NCBI GenBank assembly: GCA_031177735.1
Contig: JAPSKJ010000196.1
Span: 1-5,016 of the forward strand
Source: Nocardioides sp.
GTDB lineage: Bacteria; Actinomycetota; Actinomycetes; Propionibacteriales; Nocardioidaceae
Length of the DNA: 5,016 nucleotides
Reading direction: 5' to 3'
Shown here: piece after piece, positions 1 to 4,189 of the stretch
How positions within the stretch are numbered: position 1 is the stretch's first letter
How the letters are laid out: the number at the start of each line of letters is the position of its first letter
Position numbers and translations under genes: made by a program
Notes under the pieces: generated by a model
The model's input: the letters and a program-made list of their open reading frames with translations, nothing else
Told to the model about the DNA's origin: nothing
The model's database searches: none

Positions 1-651
1 CGGGCGGCGGAGTTCCAGCAGCTGGCCGCACGACTGCTCGGCACAGCGCCCGACCGCGCGGTCGCGAAGGTCCTGCGGCGTTTGGACCCGGCGGCACGCC
101 GGGTCACGGTAGCCAACGCGAGGGCTGCCGGTCTGCTCGGCGGGATGACGAGCCCGCAGACCACGCTGCCGCAGCAGTGGCGCATCGTGACCCCGCCACC
201 GCCTCGGCAGCTGATCGGGCACTACAAGCGGGCCGGGCGCGCGACCGGTGTGCCGTGGGGCTACCTCGCGGCCATCCACCTCGTCGAGACCCGCATGGGT
301 CGTATCCGCGGCACCAGCACGGCCGGCGCCCAGGGGCCCATGCAGTTCATGCCGGCCACCTGGGAGGCCTACGGTGCCGGCGGCGACATCAACGACCCGG
401 GGGACGCGATCATGGCGGCGGCGCGGTTGCTGCGCGCCAACGGTGCCCCGCGCCGGATGGACGCCGCATTGTGGAACTACAACCACTCCGACGCCTACGT
501 CCAAGCCGTGACCGCCTACGCCGAGGTGATGCGACGCTCACCCGCCGCCTTCCACGGCTACTGGCACTGGCGCGTCCTCTACAAGCACCGCGATGGCACC
601 TACGTGCTCCCCGAGGGCTATCCCGACGCCCCGCCCGAGCTGATCGGCTGA
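1..651 (+). CDS. Lytic transglycosylase, SLT-like domain (5' end outside window)
   Basis: This gene encodes a lytic transglycosylase that would cleave the MurNAc-GlcNAc bond of peptidoglycan, acting outside the membrane. The reading frame is open to the first base of the window, so 216 residues are visible and the N-terminus, including any signal peptide, is missing. The TTG at 82 lies inside a continuous high-GC3 frame (a helix-like AVAKVLRRLDPAARR stretch) and is not a credible start. The catalytic Glu is E96 (codon 286-288) in HLVETRMGR. It is followed by the family's GAQGPMQFMPATW block (about residues 109-121) and an ALWNYN motif (about 157-162) corresponding to the conserved AxxYN. The protein ends with an aromatic tail (YWHWRVLY, then VLPEGYP). 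No membrane segment is seen in the visible part. It is probably co-transcribed with the acidic gene 47 nt downstream. The enzyme class is firm; the exact subfamily and any binding domains upstream cannot be seen. Confidence 0.9.
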   Translation, partial: RAAEFQQLAARLLGTAPDRAVAKVLRRLDPAARRVTVANARAAGLLGGMTSPQTTLPQQWRIVTPPPPRQLIGHYKRAGRATGVPWGYLAAIHLVETRMGRIRGTSTAGAQGPMQFMPATWEAYGAGGDINDPGDAIMAAARLLRANGAPRRMDAALWNYNHSDAYVQAVTAYAEVMRRSPAAFHGYWHWRVLYKHRDGTYVLPEGYPDAPPELIG

Positions 652-698
652 GCCCCGGTTTCCGCGTGGGACGCACTGCTGGGGGGTAACGGTCAGCC

Positions 699-908
699 AT
701 GAGCGAGACACCGGACCGCGACGAGCAGCGCATCGCCAGCCGTGCCGACCTCCTGCCCGAGGAGGAGTCCGCGGGCGGCAGTGAGGACCCGCTCGCGCAG
801 GCCGAGCAGATCCTGCAGGAGTCCGACGAGCGCACCGAGCACCCCGAGGAGGCGGGCGAGGAGTACACCCAGACCTCGACCCCGGAACAGCGGCCGTCGG
901 TGGAGTGA
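699..908 (+). CDS. Small acidic, probably disordered protein of unknown function
   Basis: This 69-residue protein has 21 Asp/Glu, 5 Arg, no Lys and no Cys, so it is strongly acidic and probably unfolded for much of its length. It has no signal peptide or membrane segment and should be cytoplasmic. The middle block RADLLPEEESAGGSEDPLAQ, followed by AEQILQESDERTE, looks like one conserved, amphipathic unit. From memory, short actinobacterial hypothetical proteins share a similar LLPEE...AQAEAIL-ESD-RTE core, but I know of no function. Coding is supported by near-uniform G/C third positions. The ATG is preceded by a GGGGGG run (681-686) 12 nt upstream, a weak ribosome site. It lies 47 nt after the transglycosylase stop without an obvious promoter between them, so read-through expression is likely. 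A strong hairpin follows at 934-964. Confidence 0.75.
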   Translation: MSETPDRDEQRIASRADLLPEEESAGGSEDPLAQAEQILQESDERTEHPEEAGEEYTQTSTPEQRPSVE

Positions 909-933
909 GCGCCCGGCGCGGCCGCAGACCAAG

Positions 934-964
934 ACGGTCCGGCCGCCGCCGGCAGCCGGACCGT
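934..964. terminator. Bidirectional hairpin terminator between convergent genes
   Basis: ACGGTCCGGC (934-943) and GCCGGACCGT (955-964) form a perfect 10-bp stem around an 11-nt loop. It lies 26 nt after the plus-strand acidic gene and 37 nt after the minus-strand PRC-barrel stop, so it is placed to end transcription from both sides. There is no strong T-tract on either strand; the + side has only CCTT and the - side CTTGG. Hairpins without U-tracts are common in GC-rich actinobacteria. Confidence 0.6.
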
Positions 965-1001
965 GTCCTTGGGGTTCTCGTCGCGATGTGCAGTGAGGCC
1001 C

Positions 1002-1421
1002 TCACACCTGCTTGCGAAGTCGGACCTGCCGGGTCTGCGCCAACGGCGTTCCCATGTGGTCCTGGGCCGTCCCGGTGACTGCGCCGTCGTTCGGCTGGGC
1101 CGCGACCGGGTAGTCCAGGTCGTAGTAGCGGTAGAGCGTCTCCACCTCCTCGGGCGCAAGGTGTTCGTCGGGGTCGACCGACGGCGCCCCCTTCACCGTG
1201 TCCTCGGTGTAGGGCACGGTCAGCCGGGTCCCGTTGAAGGTGGCGAGCACGATCGGCACGAAGCTCTCCTTGGTGCCCAACAGGCCGGTGTGCACGGTGG
1301 CGAAGATCGGGTGCTCGGTGTCGTCGTCGACGTAGACGTGCCCGATCTTGCCGATCTTCTCGCCGTCCTCGGTGTAGGCATCGGTGCCGATGACCTCGCG
1401 TAGCTGGTCCTGCGTGAGCAT
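1002..1421 (-). CDS. PRC-barrel domain protein
   Basis: This is a small soluble PRC-barrel protein of 139 residues. The barrel covers about residues 5-76: an N-terminal TQDQLREVIG helix, DGEKIGKIGHVYVDDDTEHP, the ATVHTGLLG turn, SFVPIVLATFNG and LTVPYTEDTVKGAP. A short helical extension (HLAPEEVETLYRYYDLDY) follows, as in many actinobacterial homologues. The family includes RimM and photosynthetic H-subunit barrels; the stand-alone actinobacterial members have no settled function, though stress roles are suspected. An upstream ATG at 1427 is in frame, but the ribosome site GGGAAGGG (1435-1428) abuts it with no spacer, while it is 6 nt from the ATG at 1421, so I chose 1421. The last residues (QVRLRKQV) resemble the start of a DUF2382 domain, which often follows PRC barrels. 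There is no signal peptide or membrane segment. A possible stress-type promoter and a structured leader lie upstream. Confidence 0.85.
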   Translation of the reverse strand: MLTQDQLREVIGTDAYTEDGEKIGKIGHVYVDDDTEHPIFATVHTGLLGTKESFVPIVLATFNGTRLTVPYTEDTVKGAPSVDPDEHLAPEEVETLYRYYDLDYPVAAQPNDGAVTGTAQDHMGTPLAQTRQVRLRKQV

Positions 1422-1427
1422 GCTCAT

Positions 1428-1435
1428 CCCTTCCC
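1428..1435 (-). promoter_or_regulatory. Ribosome binding site deciding the PRC-barrel start
   Basis: The minus strand reads GGGAAGGG directly before two in-frame ATGs 6 nt apart. Only the second ATG (1421-1419) has a usable spacer of 6 nt, so this site argues for the shorter protein. Confidence 0.6.
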
Positions 1436-1443
1436 GTGCTGCG

Positions 1444-1500
1444 GAGCGCCGGCGGGCTGGTGTGATGTGCCCGCACGTGCGGGCAAGGTGCCCGCCGCTC
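1444..1500 (-). repeat. Nested inverted repeat in the PRC-barrel leader, with 18-bp perfect palindrome
   Basis: The core TGCCCGCACGTGCGGGCA (1468-1485) is an 18-bp perfect palindrome. Around it, GCGGGC (1452-1457) pairs with GCCCGC (1490-1495) and GAGCG (1444-1448) with CGCTC (1496-1500), leaving a 3-nt bulge (1449-1451). As RNA on the minus strand it would give a long hairpin with an inner 7-bp stem and ACGT loop, ending 8 nt before the ribosome site. As DNA, the core could be a dimer-binding operator for either divergent gene. Which of these applies is not shown by the sequence. Confidence 0.55.
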
Positions 1501-1523
1501 GGTCGGTCCGCATCTCCGCGCCG

Positions 1524-1549
1524 ATACCCCTCGAGCCGGGCCGGTATTC
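1524..1549 (-). promoter_or_regulatory. Candidate SigB/SigF-type promoter for the PRC-barrel gene
   Basis: The minus strand reads GAAT (1549-1546), 16 nt, then GGGTAT (1529-1524). This fits the Streptomyces SigB-type stress consensus as I recall it (GNNT, 14-16 nt, GGGTAC/T). Transcription would start near 1517, giving a leader of about 95 nt that contains the nested hairpin. The two boxes also form an imperfect dyad (CCGATACC / GGTATTCGG). Confidence 0.4.
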
Positions 1550-1618
1550 GGCTCTGCGGCCGGCCGCGGTCCCAGGCGCAGCGCTGGAAAGCGGGTGCGC
1601 TCGCGGGACGGCCCGGCC

Positions 1619-1624
1619 TAGGGT
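1619..1624 (+). promoter_or_regulatory. -10 box for a probably leaderless GNAT transcript
   Basis: TAGGGT fits the actinobacterial TANNNT -10 pattern and ends 6 nt before the GTG at 1631, so transcription would start at or next to the start codon. No clear -35 is seen. The alternative reading is that AGGG (1620-1623) serves as a ribosome site with a 7-nt spacer. Confidence 0.45.
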
Positions 1625-1630
1625 GCCGGC

Positions 1631-2461
1631 GTGAGCCCAGCCCAACTCCTGAGCCTGTACGACTTCCGCGTCCGCGCCACCGAATCCGACCGCGTCCCGG
1701 CCGGGTGGGTGGCGGAGCAGGACGGGCCGCTCCTGCGGTGCCACGGTCAGCGCCGCGGTTTCACGATGCTGACGACGGATGCCTCGGCACTGTCCTCGTC
1801 GCAGCTCGCTGGACTGGTCGAGCGGACGGTCGCGTGGTTCGCAGCGGCCGGGACCATGTTCGAGTGGAAGACCTTCGACCACGACAGAGCCGACCTTCCT
1901 CCGTTGCTCGCTGCTGCCGGAGGGGTGCCGGGGGAGCACGAGGCGCTGGTGCTGGGCCCGGCGGAGCCTCTCGCGGCCGACGTGGCGGTGCCTGCCGGGC
2001 TGACCATGCGCCAGGTCAGCGCCCGGCCCGATCTCGAGGCGATCGCGGCCATGGAGTCGCAGGTCTGGGGCGCTGACTGGTCGTGGCTCGCCGACGCCCT
2101 CGCCGAGCAGATCGCCGACGCGGCCTCGGCCCACGTCTTCGTGGTCGAGGACGGCGACCAGATCGTCAGCGCCGCCTGGCTGGTGCCCGTCCCGGGCACA
2201 CCGGTGGCCGGGCTGTGGGGTGGCAGCACCTTGGCGGCGTACCGGGGTCGAGGGATCTACCGAGCCCTGGTCGCTCGGCGGGCGCGGCTCGCCCTCGACC
2301 TCGGCCACCAGGTGCTGCGGGTGGACGCCTCCGACGACAGCCGTCCCATCCTCGAGCGGCTCGGCCTGGCGGTGGTGGGCGGAACGGTTCCCTACGACTT
2401 CCCGGCGCCGGCACCGACCACAGCCGCCTCACAGCCGCAGGCCGCGTCACACGGGAGGTAG
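1631..2461 (+). CDS. GNAT-family N-acetyltransferase with extra N-terminal domain
   Basis: This 276-residue protein is a cytoplasmic acetyl-CoA-dependent N-acetyltransferase of unknown substrate. The catalytic GNAT fold lies at about residues 122-257: TMRQVSARPDLEAIAAME (strand 1/helix 1), AHVFVVEDGDQIVSAAWLVPV (strands 2-3), GLWGGSTLAAYRGRGIYRAL (strand 4 and motif A, with the acetyl-CoA loop R205-G-R-G-I) and LRVDASDDSRPILERLGL (strand 5/motif B). Residues 1-115 form a separate domain with WFAAAGTMFEWKTFDHD and an LLAAAGG-EHEALVLG segment, as seen in other actinobacterial GNATs that carry a degenerate N-terminal half. The last 20 or so residues (PAPAPTTAASQPQ...) are a low-complexity tail whose codons overlap the opposing zinc-ribbon gene. 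GTG is the only sensible start and has TAGGGT just upstream. No partner gene suggests the substrate. Confidence 0.85.
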   Translation: MSPAQLLSLYDFRVRATESDRVPAGWVAEQDGPLLRCHGQRRGFTMLTTDASALSSSQLAGLVERTVAWFAAAGTMFEWKTFDHDRADLPPLLAAAGGVPGEHEALVLGPAEPLAADVAVPAGLTMRQVSARPDLEAIAAMESQVWGADWSWLADALAEQIADAASAHVFVVEDGDQIVSAAWLVPVPGTPVAGLWGGSTLAAYRGRGIYRALVARRARLALDLGHQVLRVDASDDSRPILERLGLAVVGGTVPYDFPAPAPTTAASQPQAASHGR

Positions 2462-2541
2462 CGGTGACCCGCATGGCCGCAGTAGGGGCACGGCAGGTCG
2501 TGCGAGAGGTGCTCGGAGTTGGTCTCGACGGTGTCCCACAT
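2392..2541 (-). CDS. Small Cys-rich zinc-ribbon-like protein
   Basis: This 49-residue protein has six likely metal ligands: C18-P-Y-C21, H26, C31, C35 and C37 (pattern CxxC-x4-H-x4-C-x3-C-x-C). That suggests one structural zinc site; a DNA, RNA or protein contact role is possible but unproven. The N-terminal MWDTVETNSEHLSHDLP stretch looks helical. Nearly all third positions of this frame are G or C, which supports coding. The ATG at 2541 has GAGGAG (2556-2551) 9 nt upstream and a TAGCGT box (2578-2573) placed to start transcription near 2566. An in-frame GTG at 2574 would add 11 residues (with TTPEER) but has no ribosome site and overlaps the -10 box. The 3' end lies antisense inside the last 70 bp of the GNAT gene. 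There is no signal peptide. I recall similar short actinobacterial hypotheticals but no named function. Confidence 0.65.
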   Translation of the reverse strand: MWDTVETNSEHLSHDLPCPYCGHAGHRYLPCDAACGCEAAVVGAGAGKS

Positions 2542-2572
2542 GGCGGTGCGCTCCTCGGGCGTTGTGCTGTCC

Positions 2573-2578
2573 ACGCTA
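2573..2578 (-). promoter_or_regulatory. Candidate -10 box for the zinc-ribbon mini-gene
   Basis: The minus strand reads TAGCGT, fitting TANNNT, 31 nt before the preferred ATG. A start near 2566 leaves a leader of about 25 nt holding GAGGAG. No good -35 is visible. Confidence 0.3.
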
Positions 2579-2600
2579 GGACCGACCGATCGGCAGGACG

Positions 2601-2613
2601 TGGCGAAACGCCA
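2601..2613 (-). terminator. Small hairpin between the secreted-protein and zinc-ribbon genes
   Basis: TGGCG / CGCCA form a perfect 5-bp stem with a 3-nt loop (TTT on the minus strand). It follows the secreted-protein gene by 46 nt and could help end its transcript. It is weak on its own. Confidence 0.2.
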
Positions 2614-2653
2614 GAAGTCACCGCAAACGAAGGACGCATTTAACCCAGGGCTT

Positions 2654-2672
2654 CGCCGCTCACCCAGCGGCG
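2654..2672 (-). terminator. Hairpin overlapping the stop of the secreted-protein gene
   Basis: CGCCGCT (2654-2660) and AGCGGCG (2666-2672) form a perfect 7-bp stem with a 5-nt loop. The TGA stop (2662-2660) sits at the loop/stem border. It is terminator-like but has no U-tract. Part of the match could simply reflect the codons for VAAG. Confidence 0.35.
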
Positions 2673-3217
2673 ACCCACTCGGTGAAGCTGCGAGGGGAGC
2701 CCAGCCAGTCGAGGAGGCCGGCGCTGCTGCCGTCCTCCCGGGTGCCCGAGGAGCGCACCGCCACGCGCACCTGCGCCGGGTTGCCGAGGGTGGCCCGGCT
2801 GATCCGGATGCGCACCTGCTCGCGGTCGTAGTCGAGCCTCATCCGGTAGGAGCCGCCCTCGACGGGCTCGCCCCAGGTCCGGTGGGCGAAGCCCTCGGTG
2901 TGCAGGAGCTGGTAGTCGGTGCCCTGGAAGAACCCGCCGGTGAAGGCGAACTCCGGGCCCCGGTCGGCCGGATCGGTGTCCAGGAACACCGTCCCGCTCG
3001 ATCCGCTGCTCCAGTGGGCGTCGAGATCGGTGTGCGTGGTGCGGACGAGGACGTTGAGCGGGCCGTGCTTGAGGACGACCCGGCGCAGGTCGGAGCCATG
3101 CTCGGTGTCCGCCGGATCGGTGGCGCGGGTGGTGGCGGCTCCCGCCGGCGTCGCCGTGGCCAGGGTGAGGGCCAGTCCGAGGGTGAGTGTGGCAGCAGCG
3201 TTGAGGGTGGTGCGCAT
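2660..3217 (-). CDS. Sec-exported protein of unknown function, beta-rich
   Basis: The 185-residue product starts with a Sec signal peptide: MRTT, a hydrophobic core (about residues 5-23, LTLGLALTLATA) and a PAGA-A cleavage site after A27. There is no lipobox Cys; the whole protein lacks Cys, so it should be released or wall-associated. The mature part begins with a TDPADTEHGSDLRRV linker, then alternating short strands: VLKHGPLNVLVRTTHTDL, TVFLDTDPADRGPEFAF, YQLLHTEG, YRMRLDYDREQVRIRIS and AQVRVAVRSS. It ends in a DWLGSPRSFTEWV motif. This layout matches a group of secreted actinobacterial hypotheticals I remember, without known function; a beta-sandwich is the likely fold. The ATG at 3217 has only a weak ribosome site (ATGGAACC). 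It lies 126 nt from the permease gene, with a possible promoter and CRP-like dyad in between, so it is probably its own transcription unit. Confidence 0.8.
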   Translation of the reverse strand: MRTTLNAAATLTLGLALTLATATPAGAATTRATDPADTEHGSDLRRVVLKHGPLNVLVRTTHTDLDAHWSSGSSGTVFLDTDPADRGPEFAFTGGFFQGTDYQLLHTEGFAHRTWGEPVEGGSYRMRLDYDREQVRIRISRATLGNPAQVRVAVRSSGTREDGSSAGLLDWLGSPRSFTEWVAAG

Positions 3218-3254
3218 GGTGGTTCCATTTCGTTGGGTGTCGGCGTCATGACTC

Positions 3255-3282
3255 GGACGCAGGAGGGATACGCCTGGGTTCC
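3255..3282 (-). promoter_or_regulatory. Weak candidate ECF-sigma promoter for the secreted protein
   Basis: The minus strand reads GGAACC (3282-3277), 17 nt, then CGTCC (3259-3255). GGAAC plus CGTC is the general form of ECF sigma factor promoters. A start near 3248 would leave a leader of about 30 nt. No TANNNT-type alternative stood out in this gap. The match is short and may be chance. Confidence 0.25.
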
Positions 3283-3298
3283 GTGCTCGGTTGCATCC

Positions 3299-3312
3299 GT
3301 GATGCCAGTCAC
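3299..3312. promoter_or_regulatory. CRP/FNR-type operator-like dyad
   Basis: GTGA-TGCCAG-TCAC keeps the full inner core of the CRP/GlxR consensus (TGTGA-N6-TCACA); the outermost bases are C and C instead of T and A. It lies between the permease stop and the secreted-protein start, about 88 nt upstream of that start and upstream of the candidate ECF promoter, a position suited to activation. Confidence 0.4.
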
Positions 3313-3320
3313 CTTGCGCG

Positions 3321-3343
3321 GCCGGTTCATGCGGCGTACCGGC
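3321..3343 (-). terminator. Possible terminator after the ABC permease gene
   Basis: GCCGGT (3321-3326) and ACCGGC (3338-3343) form a perfect 6-bp stem with an 11-nt loop, starting at the base next to the permease TGA (3346-3344). It lacks a U-tract and the loop is large, so support is moderate. Confidence 0.3.
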
Positions 3344-4189
3344 TCACAGGTCGCGCCGCTGGAAGACCAGTGCGGTCAGGCCCAGGATCATCGCCACCCA
3401 CACGGCGGTCCAGGCGAGGTAGGCGAGGGTGAGCGGAGCATCGCCCGCGAACGGTGACTCGGCGATCCCGGGACTGATCAGGAAGATCGTCGGGTCCTGG
3501 AAGGCATGCATCGCGCCCTGCCACAGGCCGTCGGTCGGCAGGATCATCCGTGACACGGTGCCGACCCGGGCGACGCCCTCGTTGCCGAGTGACTCACCCA
3601 CGCCGCCGACCACGCCAGCGATCCAGGTCGCGCCGAACAGTCCGACCGCGACCACGCCTGAGGCCATCGGGGAGATGACCGTGGAGAGCAGCAGCGCCAG
3701 GGTGAGCAGCACGGTGGTCTGGGCGGCGAGGAGCGCGAGCCCGCCGACGGGGTTCGGTGGCCAGTAGTCGACCGTGGCCTGCACGACGAGGATCTGGGCG
3801 AGTCCGGCGATGGCGACGAACCCTCCGCCGAAGCCCACCAGACCGAGCCATTTCCCGACCAGGACGGCGGAGCGGCGCACCGGTCGAGCGAGCAGGGCGA
3901 GCGCCTGCCCGGACTCGATCTCGCCGGCCACGGTGGGACCGGCGAGAAAAGCGGTGCCGAGGGCAGCGATGAGGCTGAGTCCGAACATCACCAGGTTGAG
4001 CACCGTCGAGGCGGCGATGCGCGCCTCGCCCGTGGTCAGCCCACCGAACTCGGCGTCGATCCGCGAGAAGCCCCAGAAGCTGAGGGCCAGCAGGAGCAGG
4101 GTCATCACCGCCACAGCGCGCAGCACCCGCCGCCGTCCGGCCTCGCGGAGGGTGAGCCGGGCGATGATGAGCACGGTGCGGGCCGTCAT
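3344..4189 (-). CDS. ABC-2 type transporter permease
   Basis: This 281-residue integral membrane protein is the channel part of an ABC exporter. I see about six hydrophobic segments, near residues 24-41, 60-83, 111-138, 150-171, 174-198 and 252-275, with a long non-cytoplasmic or re-entrant stretch at 199-250. The N-terminus (ARLTLREAGRRRVLRA) is basic and cytoplasmic. Between segments 2 and 3 lies the family hallmark GEIESGQALALLARPVRRSA followed by VLVGKWLG, the cytoplasmic coupling region typical of NosY-like ABC-2 permeases. The protein ends FQRRDL, a common terminus for the family. Its ATG overlaps the ATPase stop (ATGA, 4189-4186), showing translational coupling and a shared complex, probably two permeases with two ATPases. 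The substrate cannot be read from sequence; a lipid, peptide or drug are all possible. Confidence 0.9.
   Translation of the reverse strand: MTARTVLIIARLTLREAGRRRVLRAVAVMTLLLLALSFWGFSRIDAEFGGLTTGEARIAASTVLNLVMFGLSLIAALGTAFLAGPTVAGEIESGQALALLARPVRRSAVLVGKWLGLVGFGGGFVAIAGLAQILVVQATVDYWPPNPVGGLALLAAQTTVLLTLALLLSTVISPMASGVVAVGLFGATWIAGVVGGVGESLGNEGVARVGTVSRMILPTDGLWQGAMHAFQDPTIFLISPGIAESPFAGDAPLTLAYLAWTAVWVAMILGLTALVFQRRDL

Noticed and set aside
82..84. TTG as the start of the lytic transglycosylase
   Set aside because: The same frame is open and codon-biased up to base 1 and the TTG sits inside a helix-like segment, so the gene simply continues beyond the window.
538..1476. 312-codon open frame on the minus strand across the acidic and PRC-barrel genes
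   Set aside because: It spans two real genes and the terminator hairpin, is Arg/Pro-rich and has no domain; it is a GC-rich shadow frame.
1424..2308. 294-codon open frame on the minus strand opposite the GNAT gene
   Set aside because: It mirrors the high-GC3 GNAT frame, is rich in Arg, Pro, Gly and His without any recognisable domain, and conflicts with a clear GNAT fold on the plus strand.
3293..3305. GCATC-CGT-GATGC hairpin in the gap before the secreted protein
   Set aside because: The stem is only 5 bp and overlaps the CRP-like dyad; I could not support a separate role.
2519..3457. 312-codon open frame on the plus strand opposite the secreted protein
   Set aside because: It runs antisense to a gene with a clear signal peptide, crosses the intergenic gap and into the permease gene, and shows only Gly/Val/Arg-rich composition.
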